Part shown: one piece after another, positions 16,317 through 25,322 of the stretch | How the letters are laid out: every line of letters starts with the position of its first letter | Position numbering within the stretch: the first letter of the stretch is position 1 | NCBI GenBank assembly: GCA_963803245.1 | Contig: CAWDLI010000010.1 | Coordinates: forward strand, 4,073 to 68,072 | Length of the DNA stretch: 64,000 nucleotides | Origin: JACVRW01 sp963803245 | GTDB lineage: Bacteria; Actinomycetota; Thermoleophilia; Solirubrobacterales; Thermoleophilaceae | Direction: 5' to 3' | Program-made: the position numbers and the translations under genes | The notes under the pieces: generated by a model | What the model was told of the DNA's origin: nothing | What the model saw: only the letters and a program-made list of their open reading frames with translations | Databases searched by the model: none

Positions 16317-17296
16317 CAGCCGAGCACGGGCAGGCGCCGTTCCGCCTGGAGTGCCGTGAGCGCCGCCTGCATGCGGCCGAGCACATCGTCGTAGACCTCG
16401 CCGAGGTCCGGGTCCTCGCCGAACTCCTCGCGCAGGTCGATCGGCTCGAGCACGTCGATCGTGATCTTCGCCGGCAGGGGCACGTGGCCGAGCATGTCGC
16501 CCACGTTCAGCACCCAGGGCAGCGCTACGGAGATCGGCAACACCTTGAGCCGGAACATCTTGTCGAGCCGGAGCAGCCGCGCGAGCCCCTCGCCGCGGGT
16601 GAGGAAGAGCGCGGTCTCCTGGCCGCCGACCGACACCACGGGGACGATCGGCACGTCGTGCTTCAGCGCGAGCCGCAGGAACCCCTTGCGACCGTCGAAG
16701 TCCACGCGCCCGGACTCCCAGGTCGGCCGGTGCACCTCGTAGTCGCCGCCCGGGTACACCAGCAGCGCCGCGCCGGACTCGAGCGCCTTCGCGGCGTTCG
16801 CGGGATTGGCTGCGACCGTGCCGTACTTGCGCAGGAAGCCCAGCCCGGGCATCGAGAGCACGAGGTTGTGGGCCAGCTGGTAGAAGCGGCGCTCGACGCC
16901 GAAGTAGGTGCTGAAGGCGAGCGTGAACACGCCCGTGTCGACGGTCAGGTTCCCGCCGGAGTGGTTGCCCACGAGCAGCACCGGACCGTGCTCGGGGATG
17001 CGCTCGAGGCCGCGCACCTCGGACCGGAAGTAGAGGCTCGAGAGCAGCCACAGACGCGGCAGCGTGTCGCGGATGTAGTCGGGGTCGCGCTCGTCGAGAT
17101 CGGCGGTCGGCACGCGCCGCTGGGCCTGCTCGGCCACCGCTCCGATGGCGCGGCCGGCGGCTCCGGCAAGCGACGACACCAGGCTGACGGCGCCGGCCGC
17201 CGCGGTGGCGGGGCTGCTCGCCGGCTTCGCCTCGGGCGCCCCGCCGTTGCTGGATCCGCGGTGCGACCCGCGCCGGGAGGTGCCCGCGCTGCTCAC
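16316..17296 (-). CDS. Lysophospholipid acyltransferase family protein (PlsC/MGAT-like)
   Basis: An acyltransferase of about 326 residues. The catalytic block is VLLVGNHSGGN, the variant seen in MGAT-like branches rather than classical NHX4D. The acyl-acceptor block is LLVYPGGDYEVHRPTWESGR, and VPIVPVVSVGG follows. The N-terminal about 60 residues are low-complexity. The GTG at 17296 overlaps the patatin stop as GTGA, which is why I prefer it over the upstream GTG at 17335. It would re-acylate lysophospholipids or acylate glycerides using acyl-CoA made by the downstream synthetase. Confidence 0.88.
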   Translation of the reverse strand: MSSAGTSRRGSHRGSSNGGAPEAKPASSPATAAAGAVSLVSSLAGAAGRAIGAVAEQAQRRVPTADLDERDPDYIRDTLPRLWLLSSLYFRSEVRGLERIPEHGPVLLVGNHSGGNLTVDTGVFTLAFSTYFGVERRFYQLAHNLVLSMPGLGFLRKYGTVAANPANAAKALESGAALLVYPGGDYEVHRPTWESGRVDFDGRKGFLRLALKHDVPIVPVVSVGGQETALFLTRGEGLARLLRLDKMFRLKVLPISVALPWVLNVGDMLGHVPLPAKITIDVLEPIDLREEFGEDPDLGEVYDDVLGRMQAALTALQAERRLPVLG

Positions 17297-18360
17297 GCGG
17301 CCCTCCGCGCGGCGGCCGGACCGATCGCCGGCCACTCGGACGGCGGGCCGGCGGGCCGGGCGAGCTTGTATGGCTCGCCCTCGGGCAGGCCCTCAAGGCG
17401 GGCGCGCACGCTCGCCGAGCGCAGCTGCTCGGTCACCGTCTGCTCCGCCGTCGCGATGACCTCGTCGCGGCGGTCGGGGCTCATGAGGTTCCTCCCCATC
17501 GCGCGCAGGTCGGGCGCGGTGGGCTCGATGAGCACCACCTTGGTGCCGTATCCGCGCACCTTGCGCGCCTCGTGCGTGAGCCGCCTGCGGTTGGCCGCGC
17601 GGCTCAGCTGCGACGGCCAGTCGAGCGGGTTGGCGGAGCGCGGATCGTCGATCGACGACAGCGGGTTGAGGCAGATGACGAGGTCGAGCCCGCGCCCGGC
17701 GAGCAGGTCGAGGTTCGACGCCGAGCAGATGCCGCCGTCCACGTAGCGGCGGCCCCCGATGCGGACCGGGCGGTAGAAGCCGGGGATGGCACACGAGGCG
17801 GCGACGGCGTCGGCGATGTCCGCCGCCGGCGCGTCGGCCCTGCCGAAGGGCACGCGCTTGCCGCTGCCGTAGTCGCACGTGACGGCCCAGTAGTTGGGGT
17901 GCTCGACCCAGCGCCCGGGCACCGCCCGGCGCACCACGTCCTTGAGCGAGTCGGTGGAGATCACCCCCGCCGGGAGCCAGCCGGCCACAAGCGTGAGCGG
18001 CGGGTGGCGGAGCGGGTTCGAGAGCGCGGTGGCGGTCATGCGCAGCGAGCCCGGGCCGAGGCCGGGGAGACCCCGGTGCACCCGGAACACCGCCCCGGCG
18101 GCGCGGTCGGCCTCGGCGGCCGGACGGCCGTCGGCGTCGAGCACGCCGCTGAAGGTCTCGCCGCGCGAGTGGGCGACCATGAACCACGGCGGCACTCCGG
18201 CGGCCACGAGGGCCCCGACCATGGACCCGGCCGACGTGCCGACGACGAAGTCGGCGCTGCCCGGATCCCAGCTCGTCTCGCGGGCGAGCGCATTGAGGCC
18301 CCCGGTGAGCCACGCGCCGCCGAGCACGCCGCCCGCGCCGAGAACGAGCCCGACCTTCAT
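17293..18360 (-). CDS. Patatin-like phospholipase
   Basis: A 355-residue lipase with the Ser-Asp dyad of patatins. The oxyanion loop is LVLGAGGVLGGAW. The nucleophile elbow is VVGTSAGSM (G-x-S-x-G), and the catalytic Asp is in RYVDGGICSASN. It hydrolyses acyl esters of phospholipids or glycerides, releasing fatty acid. It is the first gene of a coupled operon with an acyltransferase and a synthetase, consistent with a deacylation-reactivation-reacylation cycle. No signal peptide is seen, so it should act in the cytoplasm. Confidence 0.92.
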   Translation of the reverse strand: MKVGLVLGAGGVLGGAWLTGGLNALARETSWDPGSADFVVGTSAGSMVGALVAAGVPPWFMVAHSRGETFSGVLDADGRPAAEADRAAGAVFRVHRGLPGLGPGSLRMTATALSNPLRHPPLTLVAGWLPAGVISTDSLKDVVRRAVPGRWVEHPNYWAVTCDYGSGKRVPFGRADAPAADIADAVAASCAIPGFYRPVRIGGRRYVDGGICSASNLDLLAGRGLDLVICLNPLSSIDDPRSANPLDWPSQLSRAANRRRLTHEARKVRGYGTKVVLIEPTAPDLRAMGRNLMSPDRRDEVIATAEQTVTEQLRSASVRARLEGLPEGEPYKLARPAGPPSEWPAIGPAAARRAA

Positions 18361-18493
18361 GACGGCTCGGCTGCCCGCTGGGGCGGTCGACGGAACGACG
18401 CGTATGCCGGATTCATGCGCTGTTCAAGCCTATTCGTCCACGACGGTGCGCCGTGCAACTTCATCGCCACGCGCTCCGGGCAGTGGCCTCCTG

Positions 18494-21052
18494 TCAGAGG
18501 CTTCCGGCCCGGCGAAGCCCGAATGCACGATCGCCGAATACGCCGAAGACGCGAATCCCTCGCGTGGAGGCCTCGCGACCGTTTGGGGCGGCTCCGATCG
18601 ACGTGACCATCCTGAATCCAGAGCGTCGCGCGCGTCGACCGAGGCCGTCAGCCACATCGGGGCGCGACAGGGAAGTGCGCGCCGCACCCAGGAATCGGCC
18701 GTGGCGGAAGGCGATCACCTCCCTGGCCGGCCCCCGCTCCGTGGCCGACCATCCGGACAGAATCAGTTCGTCGCCCTCGACTGCGATGCCCTCGACGAAG
18801 CCGGCCGCGTCGCTGCCAACCGTTAGAGGGCTTCCCGAGGAGCGGCGGATCACGACATCTCCCATGCGTTCGATGAGCCGGTATCGGGCAGCAGAGCCGA
18901 CGGGCTCGATACCCCCGAGGCGCGTCAGCAGGATTTCGGAGCCCGAGCCGCCGACCGAGAGCACCTCGACCGTGTTCTCACCGGACCTGAAGCCCCGCGG
19001 ATCGACAAGACAGGAAAACCGGGTCCGGTCCCCGTCGGGATAGCTCTCGGTGACTGCTCTCACCCGCCCGTTCACGGCCACGGCGAGCCGGCGGGTCGCC
19101 GAGCCGTTACCGGAGATCGAGCCCGTCAGGAAAGCGGGCACGATTCTTCGCGTCGGGCTGGTGTGCCTCAGGACGTCGGCGTCGTCAATCTCAACACTCG
19201 GGGTGGAGGCACGACGCACCGGCAGCTCATCCACACGGCGACCGACAAGCTCGTCTCCCGGACGGGCGTACAGCCCAGGGATCCCAGGTTTGAAGAGGTT
19301 GAGCATCCGATCGACCTCCGCGTTCCGATGCCGTCGATAGCTCGTCAGAGAGAGGTTCACAGGACCTCCGTCGTGCGCAACCTGCACGCTTCGGAGTGGA
19401 GGCCGTACACGTAGGAGCGATCGACCGTCGAGCCGCCACGGCAAGGAGATCCCCAGGTGATCGGCGATCGTCGGCAACACGTCGATCGTCCGTGCACCGG
19501 AATCGTCGGTCTCGCCACGACGCTGCCGGGGTCCCTTCACCAGCAGCGGCACGCCGGCGATCGCGCCGACGTTGCTACGAGTGACATACCGTCGATAGCC
19601 CCCGGGGTCAAAGCTGACGCCGTGGTCCGCAGTGACGACCACGAGCGAACGGTCGTACAGACCTGCTTCTCGCAGCCGGTCGAGCAAACGCCCGACGAGG
19701 CGGTCCGTGTAGACGAGCTGCAGCAGGTAGCGCTGGTACGCCTGCCGAACGGGTTCTTCCTGCTCCGTCCACCGATCCTCGAGGCCGGGAGGATTCCGTT
19801 CCGCGGGGTAACGCTGGCCGCTGGGCAGATACTCCCAGGGGATGTGCGGAAGCAACACATGCAGGAAATGGAGCGTCGGGCGATCCGGCTCCGGGCCGAT
19901 CTGCCGCAGGAAGTGTTCGAACTGGCGCGCTCGCAGCCCGACCGCATCGCGGTTCGGGTTTCCGCGGACCCACCTGATCAGCTCGGCAGCCGAACCCTCA
20001 TTGCGGAAGTCCTCGAAGCTTCGGTCGACGGCCGGTAGGCCGCGACGGAGGTCTTCTGGCAGGAGGCCGTGCAGCGACACCACGCTTAGGTCAGAGGCAA
20101 GGCTCCGCAGGCGCGCACCAAGTGATGGCCGACGTTCCGACCCACACAGACGTTCGGGACAGATGTCGGTGATGGGCTCGGTGACTTCGAACCCGTAACG
20201 CTCTCCGAGCATTGTGAAGAGGCTCCGCGGATAGTCGCTTGCCACCGGCAGCCTGCCCTCCTCGGGATGAATCCCCGTAACGAGGGCCGGCACGGCCCGG
20301 GGCGTCAGATCCGCAACCGTTGTCGCATTCCGGTACCAGGTGGCATCGTCGGAAAGCGCGGCCAAGTTTGGGTATCTCGCTCGATCGATGCGGTGTCGAG
20401 CGTCCATCAGCGATGCAACCGACAGCTCGTCGAACACGAGCATCACGACCGGCCCGGCCCGGCTCGCGACGCCGGCCTCGGCCCGGGAGCCACCGCTCGG
20501 TAGGACGAGGTCGGAGACCGGGGAGACCAAGAGGAAGAGGGCCAGGAAGACCGCGGGCACCGGACTGAGAACGGTGAGCATCGAGCGCACAAAGTCGGCG
20601 CGCTCGTACAGCAGCGAACCGACGACGCCCAGTGCAATCGCGACGGGAACCAACGCGACCCCGTGATCTCCCACCGCCGCCTCGAGCAGCCGCAATGCCG
20701 AGGCGGCGCCGAGACCCGCCACGAACACCAGGTGCACGGTGCTGCGTGCCGCAGAACCGAGCGCCGAGGCGAGCACTTCGATGGCCAGGAGGAGCGTCGG
20801 GGGAACGAGCACCAGGGCAAACGCAAGGACCACTATGTCGGTCGCCCCGTTGCCCCGCGCCACGAAGAACTCGGGGCTGTCGGCGAGGACCTCGAACAAC
20901 GGCTGGGCCATGGCGAACGTCCACAGGACGCCCAGGTGCAGCCAGTTTCGGAGTGCCTCGCTCCGTGTCCACTGCAGGCGTCCGGCCCCCGGGCGATCCA
21001 CCTGCGTGCCGGCACCCCGAGCGCGAGAATTTTCTCCTGCGCTCAGATCCAC
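18494..21052 (-). CDS. Membrane-bound sulfatase/phosphatidyltransferase-fold protein
   Basis: An 852-residue protein. About five membrane helices lie within residues 38-185. An alkaline-phosphatase-fold domain follows: VVMLVFDELSVASLM with the first metal Asp, ATTVADLTPRAVPALVTG in the nucleophile region, LHFLHVLLPHIPWEYLP, and VVVTADHGVSF with Asp-His metal ligands. The C-terminal about 250 residues look like beta-rich modules. The usual sulfatase C-x-P-x-R is absent and a Thr/Ser (VADLTPRA) sits near that place, so it may be an LTA-synthase-like or polysaccharide-modifying enzyme. Third-position GC is visibly lower than in neighbours, hinting at acquisition. Confidence 0.78.
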   Translation of the reverse strand: MDLSAGENSRARGAGTQVDRPGAGRLQWTRSEALRNWLHLGVLWTFAMAQPLFEVLADSPEFFVARGNGATDIVVLAFALVLVPPTLLLAIEVLASALGSAARSTVHLVFVAGLGAASALRLLEAAVGDHGVALVPVAIALGVVGSLLYERADFVRSMLTVLSPVPAVFLALFLLVSPVSDLVLPSGGSRAEAGVASRAGPVVMLVFDELSVASLMDARHRIDRARYPNLAALSDDATWYRNATTVADLTPRAVPALVTGIHPEEGRLPVASDYPRSLFTMLGERYGFEVTEPITDICPERLCGSERRPSLGARLRSLASDLSVVSLHGLLPEDLRRGLPAVDRSFEDFRNEGSAAELIRWVRGNPNRDAVGLRARQFEHFLRQIGPEPDRPTLHFLHVLLPHIPWEYLPSGQRYPAERNPPGLEDRWTEQEEPVRQAYQRYLLQLVYTDRLVGRLLDRLREAGLYDRSLVVVTADHGVSFDPGGYRRYVTRSNVGAIAGVPLLVKGPRQRRGETDDSGARTIDVLPTIADHLGISLPWRLDGRSLLRVRPPLRSVQVAHDGGPVNLSLTSYRRHRNAEVDRMLNLFKPGIPGLYARPGDELVGRRVDELPVRRASTPSVEIDDADVLRHTSPTRRIVPAFLTGSISGNGSATRRLAVAVNGRVRAVTESYPDGDRTRFSCLVDPRGFRSGENTVEVLSVGGSGSEILLTRLGGIEPVGSAARYRLIERMGDVVIRRSSGSPLTVGSDAAGFVEGIAVEGDELILSGWSATERGPAREVIAFRHGRFLGAARTSLSRPDVADGLGRRARRSGFRMVTSIGAAPNGREASTRGIRVFGVFGDRAFGLRRAGSL

Positions 21053-21088
21053 CTGAGCAGTCTAAGCCCGCACGGCCGGACTCGGCGC

Positions 21089-22009
21089 TCAGGAGTGCCC
21101 ACTCTCGGGGTCCAGGTACACCTCCTTTCCCCACGGCGGCTCGATTCCGCCATCGCGCCGGCGGTACCCGCGGCGGTCGCGGCCCTCCAGCGGGATCAGG
21201 CGCAGGCCCTCTGGGGTGGAGGTGCGCTCGCGCAGATCCACCCCGGGCAGCGCGGGCCTGAAGCGCAGGTGCGGAGGGTCCAGCGCCCACAGCCGACCGG
21301 GGATGTGGCCCGCATGGCTCCCGCGCGAGACGCGCGTCCAACCGCCCGCTCGCATCCAGCGGTTGTGGCAGATCGCCTGCTTGCAGCCCTGGTAGTGGCC
21401 GTGCGAGCTGGCGCGCGCCCATACGCGCCCGTCCGGGTCGATCCGGACCTGGGCGCCCTCCCAGTCGTCCAGGTGGAAGCCCGGGTACTCGCCGCTGCCG
21501 CCCAGCACCCTGCCGATCAGCGGCAGCAGACGATTCCGCTCCCAGATCTCGTCCGAGCCCGCCCAGGTGGAGTTCGAGTCGGGGAAGTAGAGCCAGTACT
21601 GGACGTAGGTGCTGCCGCCACGCCGCAGGACGCGCGTGAACACGGTCGCGCGCTCGCCCGTCCGGCTGCGGTGGGCGTCGAGGTCGCGGTCATCCGGCGC
21701 TTCGGCGCAGGCGCGTCTGCGGCAACGCAGGTAGTCGACCGGCAGCTGTCGCTCGCCCGGCTCGTACACGAGCCCGGGGGCGTGCTCGCGCACGAGTGCC
21801 GCGTCGGCCGCACCGTAGGCGCGCGCCAGCGCGACCTGCCCGTCCCGGCAGTGGCCCCGCACCGAGCAGACGAAGCGGTGCGCCAGGAAGCCGCCGAACG
21901 AGCGTCCGTCGACGGCCGGCGCCACGGCCACGGCGCCGCCTGCGATCAGGCAGACGAGCAGCAGCAGCCCCGTCCACTCCACCGTCGCCTGGCCGCCCTC
22001 CGAGAGCAT
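21089..22009 (-). CDS. Secreted protein with TadE/pilin-like N-terminus and NPP1/Vps62-like core
   Basis: A 306-residue protein. The N-terminus GGQATVEWTGLLLLVCLI resembles the GQ-x-TVE-plus-helix start of TadE-type and pilin-like proteins. The rest is exported and has six or more cysteines. The segment YVQYWLYFPDSNSTW, then FHLDDWEGAQVRI, then ASSHGHYQGC recalls the DWE-centred core of necrosis-inducing (NPP1) and Vps62 proteins. That resemblance is from memory and modest. The start is the ATG consistent with the frame; upstream codons look non-coding. It could be a surface or secreted binding protein; no function is assigned. Confidence 0.62.
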   Translation of the reverse strand: MLSEGGQATVEWTGLLLLVCLIAGGAVAVAPAVDGRSFGGFLAHRFVCSVRGHCRDGQVALARAYGAADAALVREHAPGLVYEPGERQLPVDYLRCRRRACAEAPDDRDLDAHRSRTGERATVFTRVLRRGGSTYVQYWLYFPDSNSTWAGSDEIWERNRLLPLIGRVLGGSGEYPGFHLDDWEGAQVRIDPDGRVWARASSHGHYQGCKQAICHNRWMRAGGWTRVSRGSHAGHIPGRLWALDPPHLRFRPALPGVDLRERTSTPEGLRLIPLEGRDRRGYRRRDGGIEPPWGKEVYLDPESGHS

Positions 22010-22068
22010 GCGCCGACCGTAGGCGGCCCCGGCGGACCGGTGGGTTGCGTGTGTGACGGGTGCGCTAC

Positions 22069-22362
22069 TTAGGCCTTCACGTCGACGGCCACCTCGTACA
22101 TCTCGACCGCCGCGCGGGTGCCCATTCCATCGCCGGGCGGGCTCATCGAGTTCAGGGTCGCGTCTCCGGTGGCGCGGTCCTCCTCGGTCTCGAACAGGCC
22201 GATGGCGATCGCCCGTCCCCCGTCGGGGTCGATGAGCAGGAGAAAACCAGTGCTGGGCACACCCTCGGGCGGACCCGAGGCCGCGCGCGAGTTGATCTCG
22301 TCGGCACTGGCGCGCAGAGCATCGGCGTCGGCCCCCTCCCACCTCGCCACTCGTGCGTACAT
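22069..22362 (-). CDS. ABM-like dimeric alpha/beta-barrel protein
   Basis: A 97-residue protein with the ferredoxin-like pattern of antibiotic-biosynthesis-monooxygenase-like domains. The first strand is MYARVARWEG. A helix follows, then a strand with STGFLLLIDPDGGRAIAIGLFETEED and a final VEMYEVAVDVKA. A strong Shine-Dalgarno (GAGGAGGTG) precedes the ATG. This fold covers small monooxygenases, heme-degrading enzymes and stress sensors; the usual catalytic residues are not evident. It is divergent from the GNAT gene. Confidence 0.72.
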   Translation of the reverse strand: MYARVARWEGADADALRASADEINSRAASGPPEGVPSTGFLLLIDPDGGRAIAIGLFETEEDRATGDATLNSMSPPGDGMGTRAAVEMYEVAVDVKA

Positions 22363-22447
22363 GACGGACACCTCCTCGTTGTGGAAAAGGGAGCGAGCAT
22401 CGCGCCTGCGCACCGCCATCGCAAGCCCGCCGCCATAATCGTCCTCC

Positions 22448-22984
22448 GTGCACGCGGCCCACGACGCCCCGCAGCCCGACTCGATCACCATCACCTACCT
22501 CGAGATCGGGGATGCGGAGGCGATTCGCCCACCGGCGGGACCGGCGCCGTCGGGCCTGGTCACGCGCGTGACCGAGGACTTCACCCGCAACCGCGACCTG
22601 TACTCGCGGGTGGGCACGGACTACAGCTGGATCGACAGGCTCGGCTGGAGCGACCGCCAGTGGCGCGCCTGGGCCGATCGCGTGGAGACGCACGTCGTGG
22701 AGCTGCGCGGGACGGCGATCGGCTACTTCGAGCTCGAGCCGGAGCCCAAATCGACCAAGGTCGCCATCTTCGGCCTGCTGGGTGGCTACCACGGCCGCGG
22801 GCTCGGCGGCCACGCGCTCACGATGGCCCTGCGCCGAGGCTTCGAGCTCGGGCCACGGGTCTGGCTCACCACCTGCTCGCTCGACTCCCCCGCGGCGCTC
22901 CCGAACTATCGCGCCCGCGGCCTCGAGGTATTCAAGGTCGAGGAGCGGCCGTGGTCTCCTCGGGTTCGCTCTCCCGGCGCTTGA
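22448..22984 (+). CDS. GNAT family N-acetyltransferase
   Basis: A 178-residue acetyltransferase. Strand beta-4 is TAIGYFELEPE, followed by KVAIFGLLGGYHGRGLGGHALTMA. The latter contains the acetyl-CoA pyrophosphate-binding Q/R-x-x-G-x-G/A-type loop (YHGRGLGG). The GTG start lies 86 bases from the divergent ABM-like gene. The last 53 bases overlap the 3' end of the convergent ABC ATPase gene. The acceptor substrate is unknown. Confidence 0.85.
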   Translation: MHAAHDAPQPDSITITYLEIGDAEAIRPPAGPAPSGLVTRVTEDFTRNRDLYSRVGTDYSWIDRLGWSDRQWRAWADRVETHVVELRGTAIGYFELEPEPKSTKVAIFGLLGGYHGRGLGGHALTMALRRGFELGPRVWLTTCSLDSPAALPNYRARGLEVFKVEERPWSPRVRSPGA

Positions 22985-23729
22985 TCGACCGGTAGACGTG
23001 CGCGCGCAGGCGCGCGAACTCCGGAAGCTCCTTCGTCTGCACCTGGTCGCGCGGCTGCGGCAGGTCCACCTCGAGCGCCTCCTGCACGCGCGTGGGTGCA
23101 GGCGTGAGGACGACGATGCGGTCTCCGAGGTAGACCGACTCGTCGATGTCGTGCGTCACGAACACCACTGTCACTCCGTAGCGCTCGCGCACACGGAGGA
23201 GCAGGTCCTCGAGGTCCGCGCGAGTCTGGGCGTCCACCGAAGCGAACGGCTCGTCCATCAGCATGATCTCCGGCTGGTAGGCGAGAGCCCGCGCGATCGC
23301 GACCCGCTGCTGCATCCCGCCGGACAGCTCCCACGGATAGCGGTCGACGAAGCCGGTGAGATCGACCGAGTCCACGGCCTGCTCCACGAGCTGGGCGGCC
23401 TCGGCCTTGTCGAGCTTCTTCGAGCGCAGCGGAAAGGCCACGTTCTGGCGCACGCTCATCCACGGGAAGAGCGAGCGGCTGTACTCCTGGAAGACCAGCG
23501 CCATCCGCTCGGGCGGACCGTCGACCGGCTCGTCGTGGAGCAGCACCTGCCCGCCAGACGGCGGCAGCAGCCCGGACATGCACTTGAGCAGCGTCGTCTT
23601 CCCGCAGCCGGACGGACCGACGATGCAGACGAACTCGCCCTCCTGGACCTCGAAGTCGAGATCGCCGATGGCCTCCACGGCATCGTCGCCCTCGCCGTAG
23701 GTCTTGCTCAGGTGGTCCACTCGCAGCAT
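22932..23729 (-). CDS. ABC transporter ATPase, nitrate/sulfonate/taurine family
   Basis: A 265-residue nucleotide-binding subunit. It has Walker A GPSGCGKTTLL, Q-loop MALVFQEYSRSLFPW, signature LSGGMQQRVAIARAL, Walker B IMLMDEPFASVD and the switch His in VVFVTHDIDES. It is closest to the SsuB/TauB/NrtD type. It is last in the operon after the binding protein and two permeases, 13 bases from the permease stop. The C-terminus overlaps the GNAT gene on the other strand. Confidence 0.94.
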   Translation of the reverse strand: MLRVDHLSKTYGEGDDAVEAIGDLDFEVQEGEFVCIVGPSGCGKTTLLKCMSGLLPPSGGQVLLHDEPVDGPPERMALVFQEYSRSLFPWMSVRQNVAFPLRSKKLDKAEAAQLVEQAVDSVDLTGFVDRYPWELSGGMQQRVAIARALAYQPEIMLMDEPFASVDAQTRADLEDLLLRVRERYGVTVVFVTHDIDESVYLGDRIVVLTPAPTRVQEALEVDLPQPRDQVQTKELPEFARLRAHVYRSIKRRESEPEETTAAPRP

Positions 23730-23742
23730 CGGCCTCTCCTCG

Positions 23743-24522
23743 TCAGCTCAGCGCGCTCGCCCGCGCCCCACGATGCCAGCGGAGCACCCGCCGCTCGACC
23801 AGCGTGAAGATCGCATTGAGCAGATAGCCCAGGATTCCGAGCAGCAGGATGCCCGACCACATCTCGGTGATGTCAAATTGCCGCTGCGACTCCAGGACGA
23901 AGTAGCCGATGCCGTTGGTGCTCGCCACCATCTCGCTGATCACCATCAGGATCAGCGCGAGCGAGATACTCGTGCGCATGCCGGCGAAGATCTGCGGCGC
24001 GGCGGCCGGCAGCAGGATCCTCCGGAGCCGGTCGCCCGTCCGGATCCGGTAGGCACGCGCGGTCTCACGCAGCGTGAGGTCCACACCGGCCACCCCGTCG
24101 ATCGTGTTGAGCAGCACGGGCCAGAGGCAGACGAACGCGATGATGAAGATCTTCATCGAGGCGCCCACGCCGATCACGAGGATCGCGAACGGCAGGAGCG
24201 CCGGCGGAGGGATGGCACGCAGGAACTCGACGATCGGAGCGGCGGCCCGGCGGGCGCGTGGGTGGATGCCGAGAAACAGGCCGAACGCGATTCCGAGCAC
24301 GCAGGCGATCGAGTAGCCGGCCCCCATCCGCAGCAGGCTCGGCACGGCGTCGCTCCCGATCCGCTCGAACAGCCAGTTGTCGGCGAACGCCTCGAAGATC
24401 TCCGTGAGCGGCGGGAGGTAGTAAGTGTCGCTGCCCGCCGAGAGCAGGGCCCAGAGGCCGAGCGCGAGCAACGGCACGGCCACCTCGAGGCCCGTGGCCA
24501 GCCAGCGCCTCCCGCCCGTCAT
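23743..24522 (-). CDS. ABC transporter permease, nitrate/sulfonate/taurine family
   Basis: A 259-residue inner-membrane subunit with about six helices. The BPD-transport EAA-type loop is ARAYRIRTGDRLRRILLPAAAPQIFAG, which docks the ATPase. The start overlaps the stop of the other permease (ATGA). Two different permeases suggest a heterodimeric channel, less common in this family than a homodimer. Confidence 0.92.
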   Translation of the reverse strand: MTGGRRWLATGLEVAVPLLALGLWALLSAGSDTYYLPPLTEIFEAFADNWLFERIGSDAVPSLLRMGAGYSIACVLGIAFGLFLGIHPRARRAAAPIVEFLRAIPPPALLPFAILVIGVGASMKIFIIAFVCLWPVLLNTIDGVAGVDLTLRETARAYRIRTGDRLRRILLPAAAPQIFAGMRTSISLALILMVISEMVASTNGIGYFVLESQRQFDITEMWSGILLLGILGYLLNAIFTLVERRVLRWHRGARASALS

Positions 24523-25322
24523 GCGGCCGCCCTGTCCACGCGCTGCGAGGGGTGCCAGTGCAGGACCCGGCGCTCGACCTGGACGAACACCTGGTTGAGG
24601 ACGAGGCCGAGCACGCCGGTCGCGAGGATGAGCGCGTACATCAGCTCCTCGTTGCCACCCGAGCGCGCGAGGTTGATCGACCGCCCGAGGCCGGCCGCCC
24701 CGATCACGAGCTCCGCGGTCACCGACAGGATCAGCGCCACCGCCGAGGCGATCCGAAGGCCCGTCGCGATGTAGGGCACCGCGCTGGGGAGGGTCACGCG
24801 GAACAGGCGCTGAGCCCGCGAGAAGCCGAACGAGCGCGCGGTGTCGGTGGCCACCGGATCCACGTCCTGCACGCCGTAGAGGGTGGCCACGAGCAGCTGC
24901 CAGAACGACGCGAACGCGGCGAGGAACACCTTGCTCTGCATGCCTGTCCCAAAGGCGAGGATGGCGAGCGGGATGAGCGCCACCGATGGGATCGGCCGCA
25001 GGAACTCGATCAGGCCGCGCGACGCGCGGTAGAGCAGGTGGCTCGAGCCGATCACGATGCCGAGTGGGATGGCCAGGGCGGTCGCGATCCCGAGGCCGAG
25101 CGCCCAGCCCTGGACCGTGCTCAGCACGGCATCCCAGAACCGGCCCGTGGTGAGCTGATCGGCGAACGCCTCGAGCGTCTCGCTCATGGGCGGGAAGTGG
25201 TTGCGCGGCAGCACGCCGATCCTCGGGAGCAGGTCGAACAGCACCAGCGCCCCGGCCACGCTCAGCCAGGGGAGAGCCCGCTCCGGGATGCCCCAGACAC
25301 CCGCCGACCGCGCCCTGCTCAC
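24519..25322 (-). CDS. ABC transporter permease, nitrate/sulfonate/taurine family
   Basis: A 267-residue permease paralogous to the next gene downstream. It shares the layout of a periplasm-facing segment (RNHFPPMSETLEAFADQL), six helices and the EAA loop DTARSFGFSRAQRLFRVTLPS. The GTG start overlaps the binding-protein stop. It pairs with the other permease and one ATPase to make the importer. Confidence 0.92.
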   Translation of the reverse strand: MSRARSAGVWGIPERALPWLSVAGALVLFDLLPRIGVLPRNHFPPMSETLEAFADQLTTGRFWDAVLSTVQGWALGLGIATALAIPLGIVIGSSHLLYRASRGLIEFLRPIPSVALIPLAILAFGTGMQSKVFLAAFASFWQLLVATLYGVQDVDPVATDTARSFGFSRAQRLFRVTLPSAVPYIATGLRIASAVALILSVTAELVIGAAGLGRSINLARSGGNEELMYALILATGVLGLVLNQVFVQVERRVLHWHPSQRVDRAAA

